Shown: positions 30,808 to 39,700, counted from the first letter of the stretch. The stretch is 64,000 nucleotides of DNA from Pedobacter psychrophilus (GCF_001652725.1 NZ_LWHJ01000011.1:124001-188000); one strand, 5' to 3'. Translations and numbers: made by a program. The notes: generated by a model from the letters alone, not told the origin.

Positions 30808-31380
30808 ATGAGCGATAAATTTATTTTTAGATTGATAATTGGGATTTCAATCTTTGTTTTTTTAGTAGTAGTTATTTTAAACCGAAAAATTATCCCTGTA
30901 ACTATAGAGATACCAAGTTTTGTTTATTTTTTACCAAAACTAAATGCTTTTATTAACGGTACATGCAGTATACTACTTTTGGTTTCTTTATACTTTATCA
31001 AAAACAAAAATATTACAGCTCATAAAAGAACCAACATCATCACTTTTATATTATCCTCTTTGTTTTTGGTTTCTTATATCTTGTTTCATTATTTCGCTCC
31101 AGAAACTAAATTTGGAGATTTAAATAACGACGGAGTTTTAAATTCAAAAGAAATTGTATCGTCTGGCAATCTACGATATGTTTATTATGTTATTTTAATT
31201 ACACATATTGTTTTGGCTGCTGGTGTTTTACCCCTAATTTTACTAAGCTTTTTTAGGGGCTTAAAAATGCAGGTAGAACGCCATAAAAAATTAGTTAGAT
31301 GGACTTTTCCTATTTGGCTTTATGTTACTGTAACCGGAGTGATTGTTTATGTGATGATTTCTCCATATTATAATTTTTAA
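30808..31380 (+). CDS. DUF420 membrane protein
   Basis: A 190-aa integral membrane protein with five helices, beginning FIFRLIIGISIFVFLVVVIL. It contains HKRTNIITFILSSLFLVSYILFHYF and HIVLAAGVLPLILLSFFRGL...HKKLVRWTFPIWLYVTVTGV, both characteristic of DUF420. The conserved His residues suggest heme or quinone contact. The family sits beside oxidase genes in many genomes (CtaM-like), so a role in oxidase assembly is likely. A loop around residues 105-117 resembles an EF-hand-like DLNNDGVLNSKE, unusual for the family. Confidence 0.87.
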   Translation: MSDKFIFRLIIGISIFVFLVVVILNRKIIPVTIEIPSFVYFLPKLNAFINGTCSILLLVSLYFIKNKNITAHKRTNIITFILSSLFLVSYILFHYFAPETKFGDLNNDGVLNSKEIVSSGNLRYVYYVILITHIVLAAGVLPLILLSFFRGLKMQVERHKKLVRWTFPIWLYVTVTGVIVYVMISPYYNF

Positions 31381-31391
31381 TTTTTACGATT

Positions 31392-31667
31392 ATGAAAATT
31401 TTAAAACTGTTAAGTATCCTTTTTTTTATTGGAGGATTAATTTTAATAAGTAATAGCTCATTTGCTCAATGTGCAATGTGCCAAGCAACTGTCGAATCAA
31501 ATTTAAAAGGAGGAGGTACAGCTGCAGCCGGTTTAAATAAAGGAATTATGTACTTATTGGCAGCTCCATACGTTGTTGTTAGTGGAATTGGTTTACTTTG
31601 GTATAAAAAATATCGTAAAAAAGATGTAGCCATAGATATTAAAGAGCAAAAGATTAACTTAAATTAA
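31392..31667 (+). CDS. Small cysteine-motif membrane protein next to the oxidase genes
   Basis: A 91-aa protein with a signal peptide or anchor helix (residues 5-25, SNSSFA), the motif CAMCQATVESN just after it, and a second helix (about 50-70, GIMYLLAAPYVVVSGIGLLWY) with a basic tail. No family name is certain. The CxxC placed just outside the membrane, and the position behind DUF420 and SCO genes, point to an oxidase assembly or redox role by inference. A gene of this type is found at this place in many Bacteroidota. Confidence 0.7.
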   Translation: MKILKLLSILFFIGGLILISNSSFAQCAMCQATVESNLKGGGTAAAGLNKGIMYLLAAPYVVVSGIGLLWYKKYRKKDVAIDIKEQKINLN

Positions 31668-31713
31668 TTTACAGTCCCAATCATTAATCCTGATTGGGTT
31701 TTTTATTTATGCC

Positions 31714-32103
31714 ATGGTAAAAACACCTCAATTACAAGCATTACTTCATGCTAAATGTCCAAGATGCAGAAGAGGAGAGATGTTTAAAACCAGTATGTAC
31801 GGTTTCAAATCCCAAAAAATGTACGATAATTGCCCAAAATGTAATCTTCGCTACGAGATTGAGCCAGGGTATTTTTACGCAGCAATGTATGTTGGCTATG
31901 CTTTTAATGTAGCATTAGCAGTAACTGTTGGTATTGTAACCTATCTCATCACAGGAGAACAAGAGTCACCTTGGATATATGTTATCACCATATTTTTATT
32001 CTCATTAGTGTTAGCTCCCCTTAATTTCAGATATTCAAGAGTAATATTATTATATTGGCTTTCGCCGAAGATAAAATACTTGGAACATTACGACCATGAT
32101 TAA
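31714..32103 (+). CDS. DUF983 family protein
   Basis: A 129-aa protein with an N-terminal zinc ribbon formed by CPRCRRGEMF and CPKCNLRYE, followed by the diagnostic PGYFYAAMYVGYAF and two transmembrane helices (about 63-82 and 88-110). DUF983 genes often neighbour oxidase genes. Here it follows the oxidase block and overlaps the next gene by 8 nt. Function unknown; probably an inner-membrane factor. Confidence 0.88.
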   Translation: MVKTPQLQALLHAKCPRCRRGEMFKTSMYGFKSQKMYDNCPKCNLRYEIEPGYFYAAMYVGYAFNVALAVTVGIVTYLITGEQESPWIYVITIFLFSLVLAPLNFRYSRVILLYWLSPKIKYLEHYDHD

Positions 32104-32764
32104 AAAAGAAACTTTTCAATTTTTGAAAGATTTGATGGCCAATAATGATAGAGATTGGTTTCAAGAAAATAAAGCGAAATACGAAGAAGCCAGGCAAAAC
32201 GTAGAAGAATTTGCTGATGAGATTTTAATAGAAATAAAAAAAATAGACTCCAGCATTCCACCCGAGTTTTCTGGTAAAAAATCTATGATGCGAATTTACA
32301 GAGATGTAAGATTTAGCAAGAATAAACTGCCTTATAAAAACAATTTTGGCATTGGCATTTCCTCGACCGGTAAAGGAGGTGATAATCCTGGTTATTATAT
32401 TCAGATACAACCAGGAGAAAGTTTTGTAGCTGGTGGATATTGGATGCCACAAGCCGATCATCTAAAAGCTATCAGACAGGAAATTGATTATAACACTCAA
32501 GATTTTTTAAAAATTATAGAATCCAAGGAATTTGTAGCCCACTTTGGTGGTTTAAATCAAGAAGATAAACTTAAAACTACACCTAAAGGTTATGATGCAG
32601 AGCATGAATATATAGAATTATTGAGATTAAAAAGCTTTACGGTTTTTGAAAAATTAAATGATAATGTATTGAATTCATCTAAAGCTGTTGAAACTATCGT
32701 TGAATCTTTAAAAATGATCAACCCACTTACTGTATTTCTAAAACAAGCCATCGGAAATAATTAA
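32096..32764 (+). CDS. DUF2461 family protein (TIGR02453)
   Basis: A 222-aa soluble protein. It has the family opening FQFLKDLMANNDRDWFQENKAKYEEA, then MRIYRDVRFSKNKLPYKNNFGIGIS and YYIQIQPGESFVAGGYWMP. No catalytic residues are assigned for the family. It is translationally overlapped with DUF983 and followed 20 nt later by an OmpA-like lipoprotein gene. Confidence 0.9.
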   Translation: MIKKETFQFLKDLMANNDRDWFQENKAKYEEARQNVEEFADEILIEIKKIDSSIPPEFSGKKSMMRIYRDVRFSKNKLPYKNNFGIGISSTGKGGDNPGYYIQIQPGESFVAGGYWMPQADHLKAIRQEIDYNTQDFLKIIESKEFVAHFGGLNQEDKLKTTPKGYDAEHEYIELLRLKSFTVFEKLNDNVLNSSKAVETIVESLKMINPLTVFLKQAIGNN

Positions 32765-32784
32765 ATTCTCAAATTAATAGATAA

Positions 32785-33618
32785 ATGAAAAAATCAGCAC
32801 TTATAGCCATAATCACACTTTTGTTCTTAAGTTCTTGTGTGGTTTTATCTAAAAAGAAATATGAAAAACTAATTGCTCAAAAAGATTCTCTAAGTAAAGG
32901 GTGGGATGCAGAGCAGATTATGACGGCTTCCTTAAATGAACAAATTAAATCTTTACAGAGAGATACTTCAGATTTAAAAGCAAAAATTGCAGATTATCAA
33001 TCTCAATTAGAAGGTTTAAATACAAATTATGCAACATTAAGAAATAACACGTCTTCAGAAATTACCAAACTTTCTGGCGATTTACAAAAACGTGAAGCAA
33101 GATTAAAAGAAGTAGAAGAGATTTTAAAAAAGCGTGATGAAGCCACCAACGCTTTAAAGGAAAAATTACAAAAAGCGCTTTTAGGGTTTCAGCAAAACGG
33201 CTTAACTGTTGAAATTAAGAATGGAAAAGTATATGTTTCCTTAACGGATAAACTATTATTTAGTACAGGTTCAATCATAATTGATGATAAAGGAAAACAA
33301 GCTTTACAAGAGTTAGCTAAAGTTTTAAATACCCAACCAGAAATTAATATCGCTGTAGAAGGTCATACCGATAATCAAAAGGTGGGTAATTTAGGTCAGA
33401 TTAAAGACAATTGGGATTTAAGTGTTTTAAGGGCAACTTCGGTAGTGCGTTACCTTACAGATTTACAAAGCATCAGTCCAGAGAGATTAACTGCCACAGG
33501 CAAAGGACAATATCAACCAATTGGGTTGGCAAATACGCCAGAAGATAGAAGCAGAAATAGAAGGATAGAAATTGTACTATCACCAAAATTGGATGAACTT
33601 TATAATCTCATAAAATAA
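32785..33618 (+). CDS. OmpA-family lipoprotein
   Basis: A 277-aa envelope protein. Signal peptide with lipobox LSSC (Cys18), a coiled-coil region about 30-130 rich in Lys/Glu/Asp/Leu, then an OmpA C-terminal peptidoglycan-binding domain (about 150-270). Diagnostic segments are LLFSTGSIIIDDKGKQAL, INIAVEGHTDNQKV and NWDLSVLRATSVVRYL, plus NRRIEIVL. It probably tethers the outer membrane to peptidoglycan. It is the last gene before a strong terminator. Confidence 0.92.
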   Translation: MKKSALIAIITLLFLSSCVVLSKKKYEKLIAQKDSLSKGWDAEQIMTASLNEQIKSLQRDTSDLKAKIADYQSQLEGLNTNYATLRNNTSSEITKLSGDLQKREARLKEVEEILKKRDEATNALKEKLQKALLGFQQNGLTVEIKNGKVYVSLTDKLLFSTGSIIIDDKGKQALQELAKVLNTQPEINIAVEGHTDNQKVGNLGQIKDNWDLSVLRATSVVRYLTDLQSISPERLTATGKGQYQPIGLANTPEDRSRNRRIEIVLSPKLDELYNLIK

Positions 33619-33643
33619 TATTTGGAGTTTAAATAGCATTAAG

Positions 33644-33676
33644 AAATCCGAGACAAAATCTCGGATTTTTTATTTT
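33644..33676 (+). terminator. Rho-independent terminator after the OmpA lipoprotein gene
   Basis: A perfect 10-bp stem AAATCCGAGA (33644-33653) with TCTCGGATTT (33659-33668), a 5-nt loop, and a T-rich tail. It separates the respiratory/envelope block from the pterin operon. Confidence 0.85.
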
Positions 33677-33797
33677 ACTAAATTTTAGAAATTAATTTAC
33701 CTCAAATTTTTTAGGATCAGTTCTAAATGACAATTTAATGTTTAACTTATTTTAAAAACTCCTAAACAAAACAAATCATTTAATCGTTAACAAGGCA

Positions 33798-34217
33798 ATG
33801 AATCAAAAACAAAAAGTTGCAGTATATCGCAAAGAGCATTTTAACGCTGCTCATAGATTAAATAATCCAAATTGGAGTGATGAACGCAATCAATCCGTAT
33901 ATGGTAAATGCAATAATCCCAACTATCACGGGCATAATTATGATTTAATAGTGAAAGTTAGTGGTTTTGTTGATGAAGAAGTTGGTTACTTGATGGATCT
34001 GAAAATATTATCAGACCTCATAAAAGAAAAAATACTAGATAGGTTCGATCACATGAACCTTAATCTAGATGTAGAAGAATTTAAAAAACTAAATCCAACT
34101 GCCGAAAATATCGCAATGGTAATTTACGATCAATTAAGATCAGAAATAAATACAGATTTAGACTTGAAGATAACCTTATTTGAAACTGAAAGAAACTATG
34201 TTGAATACCCCGCTTAA
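33798..34217 (+). CDS. 6-pyruvoyl-tetrahydropterin synthase (eukaryotic-type motif)
   Basis: Acts after GTP cyclohydrolase I on dihydroneopterin triphosphate. Zinc ligands are His19 (FNAAHRL), His44 and His46. The active-site motif is GKCNNPNYHGHNY with Cys38 spaced C-x5-HGH, as in animal PTPS, whereas QueD of queuosine synthesis has C-x3-HGH. DHMNLNLDVEEF and NPTAENIA also recall animal PTPS. 139 aa, normal length. It overlaps folE by 20 nt. A queuosine role as QueD cannot be excluded. Confidence 0.85.
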   Translation: MNQKQKVAVYRKEHFNAAHRLNNPNWSDERNQSVYGKCNNPNYHGHNYDLIVKVSGFVDEEVGYLMDLKILSDLIKEKILDRFDHMNLNLDVEEFKKLNPTAENIAMVIYDQLRSEINTDLDLKITLFETERNYVEYPA

Positions 34218-34878
34218 CACTTATCCGCAAGAGGATATTTTAATTGACGCTATTGGTGACGACCATGTTGGTACTGCTTATGATACTCCTTTACGGGAAG
34301 ACGCATTTAAATTAGATGATGCCACAAAAGTTGAAATGATAGAAAAGCATTTCAAAAGCATTATGGAAATTATGGGTTTAGATTTAACTGATGACAGTTT
34401 AAAAGGAACTCCAAAAAGAGTAGCCAAAATGTACATCAAAGAAATTTTTAGTGGTTTAAATCCAGCTAATAAGCCAGAAGTTAAGTTGTTTGATAACAAA
34501 TATCAATACAACCAAATGTTAGTAGAAAAAAATATTACTCTTTTTAGCAATTGCGAGCATCATTTTGTGCCAATTATTGGAAAGGCTCACGTTGCCTACA
34601 TTAGTAGCGGTAAAGTGATAGGTTTATCTAAATTAAATAGAATTGTACAATACTATTCTCAAAGACCACAAGTACAAGAGCGTTTAAATATTCAGATAGC
34701 TAACGAATTAAAAAAGGTTTTGAATACTGAAGATGTTGCAGTGGTAATTGAAGCAGATCATTTATGTGTTTCTTCAAGAGGAATCAGGGATACTGGAAGC
34801 TCAACCGTTACATCAGAATATGGTGGTAAATTTTTAGATTATGAAACTCGTAACGAATTTTTAAAATACATAGCATGA
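34198..34878 (+). CDS. folE: GTP cyclohydrolase I
   Basis: Converts GTP to 7,8-dihydroneopterin triphosphate, the substrate of the PTPS encoded just upstream. 226 aa from ATG 34198. A TTG six codons earlier extends the frame but is less likely. Zinc and active-site segments include the FSNCEHHFVPIIGKAHVAYIS motif and DHLCVSSRGIRD, and the family sequence RPQVQERLNIQIA. It overlaps PTPS by 20 nt and the SDR by 4 nt (ATGA), so the three genes are translationally coupled. Confidence 0.96.
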   Translation: MLNTPLNTYPQEDILIDAIGDDHVGTAYDTPLREDAFKLDDATKVEMIEKHFKSIMEIMGLDLTDDSLKGTPKRVAKMYIKEIFSGLNPANKPEVKLFDNKYQYNQMLVEKNITLFSNCEHHFVPIIGKAHVAYISSGKVIGLSKLNRIVQYYSQRPQVQERLNIQIANELKKVLNTEDVAVVIEADHLCVSSRGIRDTGSSTVTSEYGGKFLDYETRNEFLKYIA

Positions 34879-35573
34879 ATTATTTAGTTATTGGGGGAAG
34901 CTCTGGAATTGGTTTAGCGTTAGTTAAAAAACTTTTAAAAGAAGGAAACGATGTTTATGCAGCTTCACGCCATAAAGGAGATTTGCCAGATGAAGCTAAA
35001 TTTATCGAGTTAGATGTTTTAGAAAATGTAGATAGTTTAAAATCGGCTTTGCCAGAAACTATTGATGGACTTGCATATTGCCCAGGAACAATTAATTTAA
35101 AGCCATTTGCCAGGTTAAAGGAAGAAGACTTTTTAAACGATTATAAAGTAAATGTATTGGGTGCTGTCAAAGTAATCCAAAATGTTATCAATAATTTAAA
35201 AAATTCTACAGGTGCATCCATTGTTTTATTTAGTACGGTTGCCGTACAACAAGGGATGGGTTTTCATGCCAGTATTGCAGCAGCAAAAGGGGCAATAGAA
35301 GGATTAACTAAATCTTTAGCGGCAGAATTTGTTGGGATGAAAATAAGAGTAAATGCCTTGGCGCCTTCATTAACGGCAACTCCTTTGGCAAATCAATTAA
35401 TTTCAACACCAGAACGTAAAGAAGCATCAGATAAAAGACATCCATTAGGCAGAATTGGTACCGCAGAAGAGCTAGCGGATGCCGCTTTTTTCTTAATTTC
35501 ACCTCAAAGCTCCTGGATAACAGGACAAATTTTAGGTATAGATGGCGGTATGTCATCAATTAAGAATTTATAA
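34875..35573 (+). CDS. SDR-family oxidoreductase lacking the catalytic tyrosine
   Basis: A 232-aa short-chain dehydrogenase. The cofactor motif is GGSSGIG (7-13), with Ser/Arg-Lys at 31-34 suggesting NADPH. The catalytic Ser120 and Lys138 are present, but the YxxxK Tyr is replaced: residues 134-138 read IAAAK. The C-terminus has the typical DAAFFLISPQSSWITGQ and GIDGGMSSI. It overlaps folE by 4 nt and abuts the flavin reductase gene. By position it could play the sepiapterin-reductase step of BH4 synthesis; the missing Tyr makes that uncertain. Confidence 0.88.
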   Translation: MNYLVIGGSSGIGLALVKKLLKEGNDVYAASRHKGDLPDEAKFIELDVLENVDSLKSALPETIDGLAYCPGTINLKPFARLKEEDFLNDYKVNVLGAVKVIQNVINNLKNSTGASIVLFSTVAVQQGMGFHASIAAAKGAIEGLTKSLAAEFVGMKIRVNALAPSLTATPLANQLISTPERKEASDKRHPLGRIGTAEELADAAFFLISPQSSWITGQILGIDGGMSSIKNL

Positions 35574-36230
35574 ATGAGGCAGATTGACTCAGCAGAGATT
35601 TTGCAAATGGAACAACGTTTCCGCACTATTTTTATTAATAGTATTTCGGGATTTAAAAGTTTGCAAATGGTAGGTACTATCAATAATGGAGGGAATACCA
35701 ATTTAGCGCTGTTTAGTTCAATTTTTCATGTTGGTGCAAATCCACCTTATTTAGGAATGGTTGTAAGACCAGATGGCAATGAACATGAAACCATTCAAAA
35801 CATCATGTTCAATAATGTTTATACTTTAAATAATGTCATCAGTAACAATTATAAAAACGCTCATCAAACCAGTGCAAGGTATTTAGCGGGAGAATCGGAA
35901 TTTAGTGCCTGTGATTTTACAGAAGAGTATATTGAAGGTTTTGCAGCTCCTTTTGTAAAAGAATCTAATATTAAAATTGGTCTCGAGTTTAAAGAATACC
36001 TACCTTTTCTTTTAAATAAAACCAAGATTGTTATCGGAGAAATAAAACATATTTTAATTGATGATGATTTAATTGGTGGGGATGGATTTGTTGATTTAAA
36101 TATGGCAAATGCGGTAACATCAGCTGGTTTAGATGCTTATTACACCACAAACCCTTTGGCTAGGTTAAGTTATGCAAAGCCAGGAAAACAAGTGGAAGAG
36201 CTAAACGTTAATAATAAAAGAAATAATTAG
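35574..36230 (+). CDS. Flavin reductase-like (FMN-binding split barrel) protein
   Basis: A 218-aa protein with the flavin reductase-like fold: NSISGFKSLQMVGTINNGGNTNLALFSSIFHVGANPPYLGMVVR is the nucleotide-binding region, and YTLNNVISNN and GEIKHILIDDDLI follow. It begins directly after the SDR stop. It may reduce FMN/FAD for a pterin or quinone pathway. It is probably the last gene of the pterin operon; its stop codon touches a repeat element at 36230. Confidence 0.86.
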   Translation: MRQIDSAEILQMEQRFRTIFINSISGFKSLQMVGTINNGGNTNLALFSSIFHVGANPPYLGMVVRPDGNEHETIQNIMFNNVYTLNNVISNNYKNAHQTSARYLAGESEFSACDFTEEYIEGFAAPFVKESNIKIGLEFKEYLPFLLNKTKIVIGEIKHILIDDDLIGGDGFVDLNMANAVTSAGLDAYYTTNPLARLSYAKPGKQVEELNVNNKRNN

Positions 36231-36304
36231 GGCGTTCGAGCGGGCTATCCGCTGCAATCTTTTTTGTAAAAACAAAAAAGGATTTTCACTACTATCCCTA
36301 ACGC
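36230..36304. repeat. Intergenic GGGCGTT...CTAACGC repeat element, copy 2
   Basis: About 75 nt that begins in the last base of the flavin reductase stop codon (GGGCGTT) and ends CTAACGC, 14 nt before the next ATG. A central near-palindrome joins ATCTTTTTTGT (36257-36267) with ACAAAAAAGGAT (36272-36283). It has the same plan as the element at 1933-2025 in the opposite orientation. No ORF. The hairpin can also serve as a terminator-like structure. Confidence 0.65.
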
Positions 36305-36318
36305 AAAAAATATAAAAA

Positions 36319-36966
36319 ATGGCAACTAAACAAAAAATACAAAACGACTACATTAATCATGTACTAACTGAGGGCAAAAAGCCAGCTACAGTATTTGCGT
36401 TTGCAAAAAAAAATAAGTTTCCGGAAGAAGAGTTTTATAAACACTTTGGTTCTTTTGATAGTATTGATGGAGAAATTTGGGCAGATTTATTTAGAGAAAC
36501 CATAAAAGAAGTAAAATCTCAAGAAGTTTGGGAAACTTATTCTGCCAGAGAAAAAGCACTTTCTTTCTTTTATAGCTTTTTCGAACTTTTAAAAACTAAG
36601 AGAAGCTACGTAAATTACAGCACAGAAAACTTCAAAAAAGGCTTGCACACTCCAATGCAATTAAAATCAGGCAAAATTGTTTTTGAAGAATTTAGTCATG
36701 ATTTAATTGAACAAGGATTAGAAACAGGAGAAATTGCCGATAGAAAATTCTTGACAGATAAATACAAAGATGCTTTATGGATTCAGCTAATGTTCGTTTT
36801 AAAATTCTGGCTTAAAGATTACTCCGCCAACTTCGAAAAAACAGATGAAGCCATTGAAAGAGGCATAAATGTAACTTTTGATTTATTACATACCACACCA
36901 TTAGATAGTATTTTAGATTACGGTAAATTCTTGTTTCAAAATGCAGGTTTTAAAATGGGTTTTTAA
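36319..36966 (+). CDS. TetR-like regulator with C-terminal domain
   Basis: A 215-aa all-helical protein. The N-terminus (residues about 6-50) follows the TetR helix-turn-helix pattern loosely (GKKPATVFAFAKKNKFPEEEFYKHFGSFDSI), without the usual full-length DNA-binding consensus. The rest resembles the TetR C-terminal domain of Bacteroidota, with ALSFFYSFFELLKTKRSYV. It precedes an ABC1/UbiB kinase gene, a pairing common in the phylum. Its DNA-binding role is inference. Confidence 0.8.
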   Translation: MATKQKIQNDYINHVLTEGKKPATVFAFAKKNKFPEEEFYKHFGSFDSIDGEIWADLFRETIKEVKSQEVWETYSAREKALSFFYSFFELLKTKRSYVNYSTENFKKGLHTPMQLKSGKIVFEEFSHDLIEQGLETGEIADRKFLTDKYKDALWIQLMFVLKFWLKDYSANFEKTDEAIERGINVTFDLLHTTPLDSILDYGKFLFQNAGFKMGF

Positions 36967-36988
36967 TTTAGTATTGAGAATAGAGTCT

Positions 36989-37037
36989 TGAGAATTGAGA
37001 CTTCTGCTATTCCTAATATCTATTGTCTCAATTCTCA
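36989..37037. repeat. Palindromic intergenic element before the ABC1 kinase gene
   Basis: A perfect 13-nt inverted repeat: TGAGAATTGAGAC (36989-37001) with GTCTCAATTCTCA (37025-37037), spaced by 23 nt. The flanking bases repeat weaker copies of the GAGAAT/GAGAT theme. There is no T tract, so it is not a standard terminator. It is one of several simple hairpin repeats in this genome. Confidence 0.6.
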
Positions 37038-37065
37038 TATCTAGCATCTCACATCTCAAAAAAAA

Positions 37066-38376
37066 ATGAAAGAACAAAATAGTATACCAGCCAGTAAAGT
37101 AGCCCGTTCTGCAAAATTTGTAGGTACAGGTTTTAAAATTGGTGGTAATTATATCAAACATTATTCAAAGAAATTATTTAATCCAGAACTCACAAGAGAT
37201 GAATTAAATGAGGATAATGCTGCTGATATTTACAGTTCTTTGAGCGAGTTAAAAGGAAGTGCTTTAAAGGTTGCCCAAATGCTTAGTATGGATAAAAATA
37301 TCCTTCCAAAAGCTTATGTAGATAAATTTTCTTTATCACAATATAGTGCACCACCTTTAAGTGGGCCACTGATTATGCAAACTTTCAAAAAGCATTTTGG
37401 TAAAACACCAGATAAAATTTTTGATAAATTCGATTTAAAATCCACAAATGCAGCCTCAATTGGCCAAGTACACAAAGCCGAATTAAATGGAGAAAAACTA
37501 GCGGTAAAAATTCAATATCCTGGAGTAGGAAATTCTATTTCATCAGATTTGAAACTGATTAAACCATTCGCATTTCGCTTATTAGGAATGAGTGAAAAGG
37601 AATTGGATATCTACATGAAAGAAGTAGAGGAACGTTTGGTAGAAGAAACTGATTATGAGCTAGAAGTAGTCAATTCATTAAAGATTTCTAAGGCTTGTGC
37701 CGATTTACCAAATCTCATATTTCCAACATATTATAAAGAGCTTTCAGGTCCACGTATCATTACCATGAGTTGGATAGAAGGGCAGCATCTAAAAGAATTT
37801 TTAGCTACCAATCCCTCACAAGAATTAAAAAATAAAATAGGACAAGCACTTTGGGATTTTTACAATTTCCAACAGCATGAGTTAAGAGCAGTTCACGCTG
37901 ACCCACATCCTGGAAATTTCCTAATTACTCCAGAAGGTAATTTAGGAATTATTGATTTTGGTTGCATTAAAACACTTCCCGATGATTTTTACTATCCATT
38001 CTTTTCTACCACTTCTACCGATTTATTAAATAATAAAGATGAAACAATCAAAGCTTTTAAAGCTTTAGAAATGATTTTACCAAAAGATAACCCACAACAA
38101 GTAGAATTTTACTATCAGGCTTATAAAGAAATGATTACACTTTTTGCACAACCATATATGAGTGGAGAATTTGATTTTAGTCAAACAGAATTCTTTGATT
38201 CATTATATGGGTTTGGAGAAAAAATTGCAAAAATGCCAGAATTTAAGCAAGCCAGAGGCGTTAAGCACTTTATCTATGTAAATCGCACCAATTTTGGGCT
38301 ATATAATATTTTACATGAACTTGGTGCAAAAGTTAAAACTGATACTTACAAACCCCATGTAAAACTGGAGTTTTAA
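37066..38376 (+). CDS. ABC1/AarF/UbiB-family kinase-like protein
   Basis: A 436-aa atypical kinase. The motif KVAQ in SALKVAQMLS replaces the canonical KxGQ; VAVKIQYPGV-type sequence (KLAVKIQYPGV) holds the ATP Lys; HADPHPGNF and IIDFG are the catalytic and metal loops. UbiB-type proteins support quinone biosynthesis or lipid homeostasis; in a menaquinone-using phylum the target is unclear. It follows the TetR-like gene across a hairpin element. Confidence 0.9.
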   Translation: MKEQNSIPASKVARSAKFVGTGFKIGGNYIKHYSKKLFNPELTRDELNEDNAADIYSSLSELKGSALKVAQMLSMDKNILPKAYVDKFSLSQYSAPPLSGPLIMQTFKKHFGKTPDKIFDKFDLKSTNAASIGQVHKAELNGEKLAVKIQYPGVGNSISSDLKLIKPFAFRLLGMSEKELDIYMKEVEERLVEETDYELEVVNSLKISKACADLPNLIFPTYYKELSGPRIITMSWIEGQHLKEFLATNPSQELKNKIGQALWDFYNFQQHELRAVHADPHPGNFLITPEGNLGIIDFGCIKTLPDDFYYPFFSTTSTDLLNNKDETIKAFKALEMILPKDNPQQVEFYYQAYKEMITLFAQPYMSGEFDFSQTEFFDSLYGFGEKIAKMPEFKQARGVKHFIYVNRTNFGLYNILHELGAKVKTDTYKPHVKLEF

Positions 38377-38485
38377 TTTTAATCTATTCTATATTCTATT
38401 TTCAATCTCCTTATAATCAAGTCTTAAAAATTCAATTATAATATTCCTTTTACTATTATTAGTTTAGGGCATAATTTTAAAAATA

Positions 38486-39676
38486 ATGAAAACAATAGAC
38501 GATATAAATTTTTCAGGTAAAAAAGCTTTAATAAGGGTAGATTTTAATGTTCCTTTAGACGATAATTTTAACATTACCGATGATAAAAGGATGACGGCAG
38601 CTATGCCAACCATCAAAAAAATATTAAAGGATGGTGGCAGTATAATCTTAATGTCTCATTTAGGTCGACCTAAAGATGGACCAACTGATAAATATTCCTT
38701 AAAACATATTGTTCCTCATTTATCAGAACTATTGGGTACTGAAGTAGATTTTGCGGATGATTGTATCGGTAAAGAAGCCCAAGAAAAAGCAAAAAATCTA
38801 AAAATAGTTGGTGTTCTATTATTAGAAAATCTTCGTTTTTATAAAGAAGAAGAAAAAGGTGATGAAGCTTTTGCTGAAAAGCTATCTAAACTAGGTGATG
38901 TTTATGTAAACGATGCTTTTGGAACTGCTCACAGAGCACACGCATCTACAGCTATAATTGCAAAATTTTTCCCTGATGCGAAATACTTCGGCTACCTAAT
39001 GGGTGCAGAATTAGCTAATGCAGAAAAAGTTCTAAATAATCCAAAACGCCCTTTTACAGCTATTATGGGCGGAGCTAAGGTTTCAGACAAAATTTTATTG
39101 ATCGAGAAATTATTGGATAAAGTAGATAATTTATTAATTGGTGGCGGTATGACTTATACTTTTGTTAAGGCTAATGGCGGTAGTGTGGGTAAATCTTTAG
39201 TAGAGGAAGATAAATTAGATTTAGCCAAAGAGTTGATTAAAAAAGCCAATGAAAAAGGTGTAAAACTGGTTATCCCAACAGATTCAGTAATTGCAGATTC
39301 TTTTTCTAATGATGCTGAGACTGGAAATGCCTACAATGATCATATTAAAGACAGCTGGATGGGATTAGATATTGGCGATGATACGATTGAGAAATTTTCT
39401 GAAATCATCAAAAAATCTAAAACCATTTTATGGAACGGACCAATGGGGGTTTTTGAAATGTCTAAATTTGAGAATGGTACAAAGCAGATTGCTCATGCGG
39501 TTGTAGAAGCAACAGAAAATGGTGCATTTTCTTTAATTGGAGGTGGAGATTCAGCAGCAGCAGTTGCCAAGTTTGGTTATGAAGATGAAGTTAGTTATGT
39601 ATCAACTGGTGGCGGTGCTTTATTAGAATATATGGAAGGAAAAGAATTGCCAGGTGTAAAAGCCATTATGGATTAA
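38486..39676 (+). CDS. pgk: Phosphoglycerate kinase
   Basis: Glycolytic ATP-forming enzyme. 396 aa, normal length. N-terminal substrate motif [36 protein letters not shown] and the hinge AHRAHAST are present. The C-terminal nucleotide motif [13 protein letters not shown] and WNGPMGVFE are intact. It stands alone, followed by a strong terminator. Confidence 0.98.
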   Translation: MKTIDDINFSGKKALIRVDFNVPLDDNFNITDDKRMTAAMPTIKKILKDGGSIILMSHLGRPKDGPTDKYSLKHIVPHLSELLGTEVDFADDCIGKEAQEKAKNLKIVGVLLLENLRFYKEEEKGDEAFAEKLSKLGDVYVNDAFGTAHRAHASTAIIAKFFPDAKYFGYLMGAELANAEKVLNNPKRPFTAIMGGAKVSDKILLIEKLLDKVDNLLIGGGMTYTFVKANGGSVGKSLVEEDKLDLAKELIKKANEKGVKLVIPTDSVIADSFSNDAETGNAYNDHIKDSWMGLDIGDDTIEKFSEIIKKSKTILWNGPMGVFEMSKFENGTKQIAHAVVEATENGAFSLIGGGDSAAAVAKFGYEDEVSYVSTGGGALLEYMEGKELPGVKAIMD

Positions 39677-39700
39677 ATTCCGATAATTTTCTTTTAAAAG

